A program made the translations under genes and the position numbers. Positions 1-5,372 of a stretch of DNA of 5,372 nucleotides are shown here, one piece after another (the first letter of the stretch is position 1; every line of letters starts with the position of its first letter). The notes below the pieces were generated by a model that worked only from the letters and a program-made list of their open reading frames with translations, was not told the origin of the DNA and made no database searches. The stretch covers positions 1 through 5,372 of the forward strand of contig PDRH01000034.1 of the NCBI GenBank assembly GCA_002748015.1. Reading direction: 5' to 3'. This stretch comes from Bacteroidota bacterium (GTDB lineage: Bacteria; Bacteroidota; Bacteroidia; Bacteroidales; CAJPTX01).

Positions 1-3000
1 GCCACGCAGGTTGTTGCCCTGCCCGAGGGGGTGCACTTCGTCCGTCCGGATGAGGATGGCATGTTCGCCTCCATTCGCTTTGCCGACCAGGTGGGCGAGA
101 CGGAGCGCCTGGGCTTTGATAAGTACCAGGTGGAGTTCGATGCCGACAGCGAGCTGAACCCCATCTATAGCCGCATCGTAACCATGTGGCCGAATGCCGA
201 CTTCTTCATCAATGGCAAGCTCAAGGAGGATACGGTCTTCAATTTCAGGGATGCACCCAGGCACACGATAGGCCTGAGTGCGCAGACCCAGATATTCGAC
301 CACTCCATTGCGGGGAGCGTGAGCATCGTGGCTAAGCAGGGCAAGTCCCGTCGCTGCGACCTCACGTCGCTATCCCTGCGCAAGGATGAAAACCCCGGTC
401 TTACTAAGGATGTCAAGTTTGACAACCCGCCACTGGACATCAGGGTGGAGCAGACCGGCCTGGTAAACCCCAATGCGGTCACGTTGCGCTTTAAGCTTTC
501 CGAGGGGGCAACGCTTAGCGATGGTACGAAGGAGCTAAAGGACGGCGACCAGGTAGACCTCAGTGCTCCCCTAACGCTGACGGTAACCGCCGAGGATGGC
601 AAGACGACCAAGGCCTATCGGCTCTTCATGGCAACCGCCCAGGAAATCACAGGCTTCTCGCTTACCAAGACGATGACCTACGGCGAGGAGCAGGAGCTGA
701 AGGCTACTTCAACCCAGGGGCTTGCCGTACAGTACACCGTGTCCGACAACTCGGTGGTAGCGGTGGTGCGTAGGAATGGCAAGCAGCTCCTCAAGACGGT
801 CGGTGCCGGCAAGGCCGAAGTCTACGCCTCCCAGCCAGGCGAGGGGGCTATACTGCCCGCCGAGCAGCAAACCCTAGAGGTTGAGGTGAAGCGTAAGGCC
901 ATAACGGCTGAGCCAAGGATGGAGGTCGAGGCCTACGAGCTGGATAGGATAGCCCAGCTCCTGGAGAAGAAGGACTTCACCTACGATGTGGTGGAGGGCG
1001 ATGCTGCCCCGATGGTGGAGCAGACCCCGAACTACACCCTGCAGAAGGATGGTAAGAGCTGGGGGATAGACCAGATGCTCAAGGGGGATTTCCTCCAGGC
1101 GGGTACCTACACCCTTGCTACCGCACCCGGTCAGAAGCTTCGTACCCCCCGCTACGAGGTAACCTTTGAAGGGGGGCAGCTCACCGTGAAGGAGGAGAAT
1201 ACCGTGATGCTCACGCTGAAGGTGATGCAGGGGGGCAAGCCCGTTCCGCAGGCTACCATCCTTCTCAACGGCATGAGCTTTACCACCGCCGATAACGGCC
1301 AGATTACCATCCCCGTCCAGAAGGGCAAGGAGCTGAAGGTGAAAGTGATGAAGGAGGGCCTAGGGGCGCTGAAGGAGCAGACTATCTCCAAGGCATCTCT
1401 TGCATCCGACTTCGAGCAGACCTTTACCTTCGGCGAGAGCTTCACCCTCACCTATGCGGCTGGGGCTAACGGCGAGTTGCTCGGTGCGCTAGAGCAGCAC
1501 ATTCCCCAGGGAGGGGATGCTAGCCCCATAGAGGCCATTCCGGCTGCGGGCTACGTATTCGAGCAGTGGGACGACAATAGCAAGGATAACCCACGCCAGG
1601 ATTTGGCGGTGGATGCCTCCAAGACCATTACTGCCCAGTTCAAGGCGATAGTCATAGAGCTTCAGTATGTGGCTGGGGCGGGCGGTAGGATTGAAGGGCC
1701 AAGTAGGCAGACGCTTGCATTTGGCAAGGATGGTGAGGCGGTGCAGGCTGTCCCCGACGATGGCTACGAATTCGTAGACTGGAGCGATGGCTCTACGAGC
1801 GACATCCGTAGCGAGGAGGAGCTTGTACGTAGCGAAACCCTCACCGCCAACTTCCGCTTCAAGCGTGCCAATTTTGCCCTGCCGTACGTCCAGAACTTCG
1901 ACGACCAGGAAGGGATGCCCCAGGGCTGGTCGTCGGAAGACCTCCGCACCGATAGGAAGATACCCCGTAGGCACAGCTGGCAGGTCAGCACGCGCGATGT
2001 ATTCCACCAGACCGTGGGCATAGGCCAGAAGGTGTACTTCATCTCGGCCGCTGCGCACGACTCGGTGTACCTCGTGCTCAAGACCCCTGAGCTGGATATC
2101 GAGGGCATAGGGGCAGATGTGCAGCTGAAGTACAAGCTGGCCTACGGTGTACAGCATAACAAGGCGATGCTTAAGGCCCACCCGAGCTTCTTCCGCCTCA
2201 GCTACACGACCGACGGCGGGGCGAGCTGGACGCAGCTCAAGGACTATAAGCACGATGTGGACGACAAGCTCGATGCTGATGATGGTTTCAAGCACGAGCC
2301 ACGCAAGCAGGATTTCACCATAGCTAGGGCAAAGCTCGCCGGGAAGTCCACCCTCCAGTTCAAGTGGGAATACTGCGTGAAGGATGGGCTCTTTGCCGCC
2401 ATGGACGACTTCGAGGTGCTCTGCCCCGCTACGTCCAGGTCGAAGATGACCTACCTGGCCGGCGAGGGTGGACACCTCAGGGTGAATGGCCAGGACAAGG
2501 CCTTCTACGAGCATACCGCCAATCCGGGTGAAGTTGCCCCGGCGGTGGAGGCCGTCCCCGATGCCAACCACCACTTCCTTCGCTGGTCGGATAGCCTCAA
2601 GGATAGCCCCAAGGGCCAGTTCATTGCCAGGCGTCCCGGTGATAGCAAGAGCGTCTACGTCAAGGCGCTGTTCGCTAAGGGGGATGACCCGGCAGGTAGC
2701 CTTTATACGCTAACCTATAGCGCGGGCGAACACGGTACGATAAATGGCCTCGAGGTCCAGCAGATCGCCAAGGGCAAGGATGCCTACAGCGTAACGGCGC
2801 TACCCGAGGAAGGGTGGGAGTTCGAGAAGTGGGACGACAATAGCAAGGATAACCCACGCCAGGATAAGAATGTGCAGGGGGATCTCAATGCTACCGCCTC
2901 CTTCAAGCAGAAGAGCTATACCGTGAAGTTCGACCTGCAGTATGAGGGGGCTCCGGCCATAGCTGGCCAGACCAAGATGAGCGGCGAGAAGGCCGATGAG

Positions 3001-4965
3001 CCTACAGACCCCGAGAGGACGGGCTACAAGTTCGGCGGGTGGTTTACCTATAAGACCTGCGAGGACGAAGACCGCTACTACTTCACAGAAAAGCTCATGG
3101 GAAATATCACCCTCTACGCCAAGTGGAGCAAGGAGTGGAACGTAGAGTACGAGGTAGTAGGGATGACGGCCCCCGTTCCCGTGGCGGCAAAGGTGGCGGA
3201 TGGCGAGCTACTCACGCCGCCGGTACTGAGCAAGGAGGGTGCTAAGGTCGCCTCCCCCTGGTATCTCGATAATGGCTACACCTACCTCTACGATGCTCAG
3301 CAGCCGGTGGTTAGCGACCTAACGCTCTACGCCAAGTATACTGACCCCGTAGAGCTTACCTTTAGCAAGGGGAGCGTCCCCGGCGCCACGGGCATGCCGG
3401 GTAAGCAGACCCTCGCCAGCGGTGTCCTGCCCGATGAACCCGCAACCGAACCCACCGCGGGTAATGGCTACATCTTCAAGGGCTGGTTTACTCAAGACAC
3501 AGGAGGCGAACCCTTCGACTTCTCCCTGCCCCTAACGTCTAGCAAGACCGTCTTTGCGCAGTGGACTGCTCTGCATAGGGTGTCCTTCTATCTGGATGGC
3601 AACCCCTACACGGTGGATGGCTCGCCTCTCGAGCAGCTCGTGGAGGAGGGGAGTCCTGCCACCCGCCCGGCCAACCCCATTGAGAAGGGCAAGCTCTTCG
3701 ACGGATGGTATAGAGAGCAGACCTGCCAAACGGTCTATGATTTCGGCGAGACGGTAACGCAGGCAACTAAGCTCTACGGCCAGTACAAAGCCCTGCTGAG
3801 GGTGGACTTCAAGGTGCGCCACTCCGACCCGTCCATCCCCGAGGAGGTGCTACCCGCCGCCTACGTGGAGCAGGGCGCCAAGCTTGTACGCCCGGCAGAC
3901 CCCATACTCCTGGGCTACCGCTTCAACGGCTGGTTCAAGGATGAGACGTGCAAGAAGCCCTTTGACTTCAGCAATCCAATCAGCGGACCTACCACTATCT
4001 ACACGAAGTTCACCAGGGCAACGACCTTCAAGTTTATTGCCAACAGCGACAACAAGCTGCGCAACGTCGTGAAGGACTACGGTACAGAGATCACCAAGGA
4101 CATGTTCCCCACTCCCGAGCGAGAGGGCCATAGGTTCACCGGCTGGTTTAACGAGCCGGAGTACAAGACCCCCTTCAAATGGAACACCTACAATCAGCGC
4201 GAGAAGCTGGTGTACGGGCGTATGGAGCTACAGAAGTTCTACATTACCCTCTACTACAACTATAGCGTAGACGGTGAGGAGCAGCTGGAAATGGTGCAGT
4301 ATGAGTGGGGGACTAGCCTGAAGCCCATCCATGCCAACCCGCAGCGTGAGGGCGCGGAGTTCCAAGGCTGGTTCCTGGACAAGGCGCTAACCAAGCCCTA
4401 CGACAGCGAAGAACCGATAGAAGGAGCGCTTACCCTCTACGCCAAGTGGAACCTTAGCACCTACTCCGTAGTCTTCCATACGGCCGACGGTGGCATCCTG
4501 GCTGAGCGCACCGTCGAGCATGGTGCTACCCTAGTTGACATCCCCCAGGCGCCGGCGGCCCCAGCGGGCAAGGAGTTCAAGGGGTGGCGTATTGGTAGCG
4601 CTATGGGTACGAAGTTCGACCCCTCAGCCCCAGTGGTTGCCGAGCTTGACCTGTACCCTGTGTACGCCACCAAGAAGCCGACTCCTTCCGAGCCAGGCAA
4701 TGGCGATGTCGACCCCAAGGAGGGAACACCTGTCAGCCAGGCATTTGCCGGGCAGATATCCCTTGCGCCCAATCCGGCGAGAGACCTCCTGTATCTGCGT
4801 AACCTCAAGGCACCAGGTACTGTATACATCTATAGCCTCCTGGGTGAGATGGTTCGCAGCCAGAGGGTAGCCCCCCAGAGCGCAATAGCCCTCAAGGGGC
4901 TGCGGAACGGGGTGTACCTACTCCGCATCGGAGACCAGTGCCTACGCTTCACCATAGCACGCTAG
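1..4965 (+). CDS. Large T9SS-secreted multi-domain surface protein with InlB-type repeats (5' partial)
   Basis: The frame is open from base 1 (first residues ATQVVALPEG) to the TAG at 4963-4965, so the gene starts outside the window; the GTG at 31 is an internal Val codon and no signal peptide is visible. Modules in order (GTG31 = residue 1): unrecognised beta-rich segment 1-110; cadherin-like module 111-203; MBG-like Ig modules about 206-388; prealbumin-like module 392-467; InlB-type repeats 471-539 and 542-610; jelly-roll 614-800; repeats 805-883 and 892-959; eight Listeria-Bacteroides repeats 962-1547; linker; T9SS sorting domain 1575-1644. By family knowledge the protein crosses the outer membrane through T9SS and is released or anchored on the surface. 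No protease, glycosidase or other catalytic motif is seen, so an adhesive or structural role is inferred. Seven cysteines are visible (109, 782, 797, 1010, 1232, 1307, 1637). The module classes are well supported; the ligand is unknown. Confidence 0.93.
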   Translation, partial: ATQVVALPEGVHFVRPDEDGMFASIRFADQVGETERLGFDKYQVEFDADSELNPIYSRIVTMWPNADFFINGKLKEDTVFNFRDAPRHTIGLSAQTQIFDHSIAGSVSIVAKQGKSRRCDLTSLSLRKDENPGLTKDVKFDNPPLDIRVEQTGLVNPNAVTLRFKLSEGATLSDGTKELKDGDQVDLSAPLTLTVTAEDGKTTKAYRLFMATAQEITGFSLTKTMTYGEEQELKATSTQGLAVQYTVSDNSVVAVVRRNGKQLLKTVGAGKAEVYASQPGEGAILPAEQQTLEVEVKRKAITAEPRMEVEAYELDRIAQLLEKKDFTYDVVEGDAAPMVEQTPNYTLQKDGKSWGIDQMLKGDFLQAGTYTLATAPGQKLRTPRYEVTFEGGQLTVKEENTVMLTLKVMQGGKPVPQATILLNGMSFTTADNGQITIPVQKGKELKVKVMKEGLGALKEQTISKASLASDFEQTFTFGESFTLTYAAGANGELLGALEQHIPQGGDASPIEAIPAAGYVFEQWDDNSKDNPRQDLAVDASKTITAQFKAIVIELQYVAGAGGRIEGPSRQTLAFGKDGEAVQAVPDDGYEFVDWSDGSTSDIRSEEELVRSETLTANFRFKRANFALPYVQNFDDQEGMPQGWSSEDLRTDRKIPRRHSWQVSTRDVFHQTVGIGQKVYFISAAAHDSVYLVLKTPELDIEGIGADVQLKYKLAYGVQHNKAMLKAHPSFFRLSYTTDGGASWTQLKDYKHDVDDKLDADDGFKHEPRKQDFTIARAKLAGKSTLQFKWEYCVKDGLFAAMDDFEVLCPATSRSKMTYLAGEGGHLRVNGQDKAFYEHTANPGEVAPAVEAVPDANHHFLRWSDSLKDSPKGQFIARRPGDSKSVYVKALFAKGDDPAGSLYTLTYSAGEHGTINGLEVQQIAKGKDAYSVTALPEEGWEFEKWDDNSKDNPRQDKNVQGDLNATASFKQKSYTVKFDLQYEGAPAIAGQTKMSGEKADEPTDPERTGYKFGGWFTYKTCEDEDRYYFTEKLMGNITLYAKWSKEWNVEYEVVGMTAPVPVAAKVADGELLTPPVLSKEGAKVASPWYLDNGYTYLYDAQQPVVSDLTLYAKYTDPVELTFSKGSVPGATGMPGKQTLASGVLPDEPATEPTAGNGYIFKGWFTQDTGGEPFDFSLPLTSSKTVFAQWTALHRVSFYLDGNPYTVDGSPLEQLVEEGSPATRPANPIEKGKLFDGWYREQTCQTVYDFGETVTQATKLYGQYKALLRVDFKVRHSDPSIPEEVLPAAYVEQGAKLVRPADPILLGYRFNGWFKDETCKKPFDFSNPISGPTTIYTKFTRATTFKFIANSDNKLRNVVKDYGTEITKDMFPTPEREGHRFTGWFNEPEYKTPFKWNTYNQREKLVYGRMELQKFYITLYYNYSVDGEEQLEMVQYEWGTSLKPIHANPQREGAEFQGWFLDKALTKPYDSEEPIEGALTLYAKWNLSTYSVVFHTADGGILAERTVEHGATLVDIPQAPAAPAGKEFKGWRIGSAMGTKFDPSAPVVAELDLYPVYATKKPTPSEPGNGDVDPKEGTPVSQAFAGQISLAPNPARDLLYLRNLKAPGTVYIYSLLGEMVRSQRVAPQSAIALKGLRNGVYLLRIGDQCLRFTIAR
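361..639 (+). other. Cadherin-like / Ig-like beta-sandwich module within the large CDS
   Basis: Residues about 111-203 have the look of a Bacteroidales cadherin-like or DUF5018-like beta-sandwich. Opening strands contain LTSLSLRKDENPGL, followed by VTLRFKLSEGATLSDGTKEL, and the module ends with the typical closing strand TLTVTAEDGKTTKAYRLFM, where T-A-E-D-G-x-T-x-x-Y is the recognisable signature. Such modules act as spacers or binding units in secreted proteins. The assignment is by motif only, and the N-terminal boundary is uncertain. Confidence 0.5.
646..1194 (+). other. Two MBG-like Ig modules within the large CDS
   Basis: Residues about 206-290 follow the pattern of the Ig-like unit that usually precedes MBG domains: MTYGEEQELKATSTQGLAV, then YTVSDNSVVAVV, a GAGKAEVYASQPGEGA turn and a closing QQTLEVEVKRKAIT strand. 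Residues about 291-388 resemble an MBG unit, with NYTL, then LQAGTYTLATAPG and a final RYEVTFEGGQLTVK strand. In this family these are structural stalk modules of bacterial surface proteins. The second unit is more divergent than the first. No enzymatic residues are evident. Confidence 0.55.
1204..1431 (+). other. Prealbumin-like / carboxypeptidase-regulatory-like module within the large CDS
   Basis: Residues 392-467 (MLTLKVMQGGKPVPQATILL, then NGMSFTTADNGQITIPVQKG and ELKVKVMKEGLG) match the plan of a small transthyretin-like beta-sandwich: a V-x-x-G-x-P-V-x-x-A-x-I/V-x-L strand, then T-x-x-x-G-x-I/F-x-I/V-P-V, then K-V-x-V-x-K-x-G. Such modules are frequent in Bacteroidota outer-surface proteins and usually act as spacers. 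It sits directly before the first InlB-type repeat. Confidence 0.5.
1441..1860 (+). repeat. Divergent InlB B-repeats 1 and 2 (protein-level tandem pair)
   Basis: Two consecutive copies of about 69 residues: 471-539 and 542-610. Each starts with a hydrophobic strand plus a glycine turn (FTLTYAAGANGELLG; IELQYVAGAGGRIEG), has a central A-x-P-x-x-G-Y-x-F-x-x-W-x-D motif (AIPAAGYVFEQWDDNS; AVPDDGYEFVDWSDGS), and ends in a short strand (TITAQFK; TLTANFRFK). This is the plan of the divergent InlB B-repeat / Listeria-Bacteroides repeat superfamily, beta-grasp-like modules of surface proteins. Repeat 1 contains the DNA stretch duplicated in repeat 4. Confidence 0.85.
1565..1602 (+). repeat. Internal direct DNA repeat, copy 1 (38 bp exact)
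   Basis: This stretch is identical to bases 2828-2865. With one mismatch the match extends left to 1558 (45 bp in total). It encodes the WDDNSKDNPRQD segment of InlB-type repeat 1. The offset of 1,263 bp is a multiple of three, so recombination between the copies would stay in frame. Confidence 0.95.
1870..2430 (+). other. Cleaved-adhesin / choice-of-anchor-J type jelly-roll domain
   Basis: Residues 614-800 begin with LPYVQNFDDQEGMPQGWSSE, matching the family opening (F-x-x-x-F-E/D-x-x-x-x-P-x-G-W) seen in gingipain haemagglutinin/adhesin domains and related MAM-like jelly-rolls. They continue with HSWQVST, VYLVLKTPELDI, LKYKLAYGV and LSYTTDGGASWTQL, and end with LQFKWEYCVKDGL plus the diagnostic MDDFEVLCP. 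Known relatives bind host or cell-surface ligands, often with a calcium site; the ligand here is unknown. Two cysteines (782 and 797) flank the end of the fold and could pair. The domain is inserted between the second and third InlB-type repeats. Confidence 0.78.
2443..2907 (+). repeat. Divergent InlB B-repeats 3 and 4
   Basis: Copy 3 spans residues 805-883 (KMTYLAGEGGHLRVNGQ ... AVPDANHHFLRWSDSLKDSP ... VKALFAK). It is longer than the others by an insertion around FYEHTANPGEVAP and FIARRPGDSKSVY, and has H-H-F in place of G-Y-x-F. Copy 4 spans 892-959 (YTLTYSAGEHGTINGLEVQQ ... ALPEEGWEFEKWDDNS ... ATASFK). Copy 4 shares an unbroken WDDNSKDNPRQD block with copy 1, identical at nucleotide level. 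The pair follows the jelly-roll and precedes the classical repeats. Confidence 0.83.
2828..2865 (+). repeat. Internal direct DNA repeat, copy 2 (38 bp exact)
   Basis: This stretch is identical to bases 1565-1602 and lies in InlB-type repeat 4. The sequence around it is much more divergent, which points to a small conserved or gene-converted patch rather than a recent duplication of the whole module. Confidence 0.95.
2914..4671 (+). repeat. Eight tandem Listeria-Bacteroides (InlB B-type) repeats
   Basis: Residues 962-1547 hold eight units of about 70-75 residues: 962-1032, 1035-1104, 1106-1179, 1181-1253, 1255-1330, 1331-1401, 1402-1474 and 1476-1547. The usual plan is a starting strand (YTVKFDLQY, HRVSFYLDG, YSVVFHTADGG), a central G-Y/x-x-F-x-G-W-F/Y motif (GYKFGGWFT, GYIFKGWFT, KLFDGWYRE, GYRFNGWFK, HRFTGWFNE, AEFQGWFLD, KEFKGWRIG), a P-F/Y-D-F segment and a closing TLYAKW-like strand. 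The second unit lacks the central GW (SPWYLDNGY) and the sixth is weak at its end (LVYGRMELQ). Such arrays act as extended rods or adhesive modules. Copies are divergent at DNA level, suggesting old duplication. Confidence 0.88.
4753..4962 (+). other. T9SS type A C-terminal sorting domain
   Basis: Residues 1575-1644, the extreme C-terminus, contain the hallmarks of the Por-secretion sorting domain: ISLAPNPARDLLYLR (the L-x-P-N-P-x-x-D/x-L-x-L motif), VYIYSLLGEMV (the V-x-I-Y-x-x-x-G-x-x-V motif), then LKGLRNGVYLLRI (the L-x-x-G-x-Y-L/I-x-x-I motif) and a final CLRFTIAR strand. By family knowledge this targets the protein through the type IX translocon and is usually cleaved by the PorU sortase, often with attachment to A-LPS. 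A Pro/Gly/Asp-rich linker (KPTPSEPGNGDVDPKEGTP) separates it from the repeat array. Confidence 0.95.
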
Positions 4966-4991
4966 GGGAGAGTAGGGTAGAAGAGCCAGTG

Positions 4992-5047
4992 CAATAAAGA
5001 CGGAGGGGGCTACCGCCAGCTGGCGGTAGCCCCCTCCGTCTTTATTG
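4992..5047. terminator. Perfect 56-bp inverted repeat, probable bidirectional terminator
   Basis: Two 28-base arms (4992-5019 and 5020-5047) are exact reverse complements with no spacer; the centre is CCAG|CTGG. The arm starts with CAATAAAGACGG, runs through a G5 block and ends in TACCGCCAG. In RNA it would fold into a very stable, GC-rich stem with a small loop around AGCU. The A-rich left foot and T-rich right foot (TCTTTATTG) give a U-rich exit in both directions. It starts 26 bases after the stop codon of the large gene and faces a leftward gene remnant, which fits a terminator shared by convergent genes. The U-tract is interrupted, so it is not a textbook site. Confidence 0.8.
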
Positions 5048-5102
5048 TTCGAATGTAGCTCAGAAGTCGTGCTATTCGGCGCATTGTGTTGTAGGTAGCC
5101 CG

Positions 5103-5129
5103 TAGGCATAGCGGCTCGCCGCATGCCTA
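5103..5129. other. Imperfect hairpin next to the minus-strand fragment's stop codon
   Basis: TAGGCAT, a bulged A and GCGG pair with CCGC and ATGCCTA around a CTCG loop, giving an 11-bp stem. It overlaps the stop codon (bases 5127-5129) of the leftward winged-helix fragment, so it could have been part of that gene's 3' end or terminator. No U-tract follows on either strand, so termination by this hairpin alone is doubtful. Confidence 0.5.
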
Positions 5130-5267
5130 GAATGACGGTTTGCCCCCCTGCCCCTCAACCGCCAGCAAATCGGCCTCGACCAGCCGTCTCAGCTCGCGCT
5201 TTGCCGTGGCTGGGCTCCCCAGCTCGGGTAGAGCCGTTAGCAGCTTGCTAGAGGTAAAATCCCCCGA
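5127..5267 (-). pseudogene. 3' remnant of a gene encoding a C-terminal winged-helix domain
   Basis: Read leftward, 46 sense codons followed by TAG encode GDFTSSKLLTALPEL, SPATAKRELRRLVEADLL and AVEGQGGKPSF. The order is a helix, a turn, a recognition helix of the form S-x-x-T-A-x-R-E-L-x-x-L-V-E-x-x-L-L, then a wing with GQGGKPSF. This matches the C-terminal winged-helix part of Fic-family proteins or AlbA_2-type ATP-binding regulators of Bacteroidota; I cannot tell which. There is an in-frame TAG just upstream (plus-strand 5268-5270), another two codons earlier in the reading direction (5277-5279), and no plausible start codon, so it is a remnant. A single-base change in the G5 run at 5261-5265 would join it to another short frame reading KLGRVVG, suggesting a frameshift. 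Coding quality is inferred from the motif only. Confidence 0.5.
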
Positions 5268-5322
5268 CTACTCTGCCTAGCTTAGTATGTGCTTTCGCCT
5301 GTCCATTTGGCTTTTTCCTCCT

Positions 5323-5372
5323 CCCCTTTCAGCCCCAAAAACACCCCTTTTCAGCGCAAACATAGCCCCTTT
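5323..5372. repeat. Degenerate tandem repeat, period about 21-22 bp, running off the right edge
   Basis: CCCCTTTCAGCCCCAAAAA begins at 5323, CCCCTTTTCAGCGCAAACA begins at 5344, and a third unit begins with CCCCTTT at 5366 and is cut by the window end. Spacings are 21 and 22 bp. The shared core is CCCCTTT(T)CAGC-C-AAA-CA. Two units are complete and imperfect, so the array's true extent cannot be judged from here. Confidence 0.55.

Larger units (their letters stand above)
4966..5372. other. Intergenic region with no intact gene
   Basis: This 407-base stretch follows the large gene. It holds, in order, the perfect palindrome, about 55 bases without any recognisable signal (5048-5102), the small hairpin, the minus-strand winged-helix remnant, a pyrimidine-rich segment on the plus strand (about 5300-5330) and the start of the tandem repeat. 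I find no tRNA, no riboswitch and no insertion-sequence ends. No convincing Bacteroidota promoter (TTTG with TAnnTTTG) is seen on either strand. Confidence 0.65.

Noticed and set aside
31..33. GTG as the start codon of the large gene
   Set aside because: The frame stays open to base 1 with ordinary beta-strand-like residues (ATQVVALPEG). No signal peptide follows, which a T9SS cargo requires, so the true start is outside the window.
1489..2574. Long minus-strand open frame of 361 codons
   Set aside because: It lies opposite the repeat and jelly-roll region, whose plus-strand translation has clear domain motifs. The minus translation shows no family signature and is explained by the high G+C content.
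3532..3822. Overlapping minus- and plus-strand short frames around 3530-3820
   Set aside because: They sit opposite or out of frame with repeat 8 of the large protein, which has clear motifs, and none has an independent signature.
2914..4671. Recent tandem DNA duplication of the classical repeats
   Set aside because: The eight units share protein motifs but no long identical DNA stretches that I can see, so they are old or strongly diverged copies.
4942..5124. Minus-strand 60-codon frame crossing the palindrome
   Set aside because: It spans the perfect inverted repeat and the end of the large gene, has no recognisable motif, and its hydrophobic stretch comes from the palindrome sequence.
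5277..5363. Minus-strand 28-codon frame starting with MFALKRGV
   Set aside because: It is made from the tandem-repeat and purine-rich sequence, ends in a stop shortly before the winged-helix fragment, and has low-complexity content (GGGK) with no family signature.
5323..5372. CRISPR array
   Set aside because: The units abut with a 21-22 bp period and there are no unique spacers between them; the copies are also imperfect.

Overview
The window looks like a chromosomal segment from a member of the Bacteroidota with fairly high G+C, most likely Porphyromonas or a close relative in the Bacteroidales. The main evidence is that its one large gene ends in a type IX secretion system (T9SS) type A sorting domain, a signal found essentially only in Bacteroidota. 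That gene also carries InlB-B/Listeria-Bacteroides repeats, a gingipain-adhesin-like jelly-roll domain and MBG-like Ig modules, a combination common in surface proteins of this group. The genus is inferred from protein style only.

Bases 1-4965 are a single plus-strand reading frame, open at the left edge, so the true start and signal peptide are outside the window. It encodes the C-terminal part (1,654 codons visible) of a very large secreted or surface-anchored, multi-domain, probably adhesive protein. The visible order is: an unrecognised beta-rich N-terminal segment; a cadherin-like/Ig-like module; two MBG-like Ig modules; a prealbumin-like/carboxypeptidase-regulatory-like module; two divergent InlB B-repeats; one cleaved-adhesin-type jelly-roll; two more divergent InlB B-repeats; eight classical Listeria-Bacteroides repeats; a Pro/Gly/Asp-rich linker; and the T9SS sorting domain. 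No catalytic domain is visible. Residue numbers in the entries count from the GTG codon at base 31 as residue 1, for convenience only.

Bases 4966-5372 contain no intact gene. A perfect 56-bp inverted repeat with no spacer (4992-5047) lies 26 bp after the stop codon and is best read as a bidirectional terminator. A small imperfect hairpin (5103-5129) and a minus-strand winged-helix fragment with no start codon (5127-5267) follow. The fragment seems to be the decayed 3' end of a convergent gene, possibly disrupted by a change in a G5 run. The right edge enters a degenerate tandem repeat with a period of about 21-22 bp (from 5323) that probably continues past the window.

There is one functional gene here, transcribed rightward and closed by a strong terminator, followed by a decayed, repeat-bearing intergenic region. 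I see no complete new multi-gene system. The points most worth a second look are the modular adhesin itself, the near-identical internal duplication at DNA level, the perfect palindrome, the gene remnant and the edge tandem repeat.
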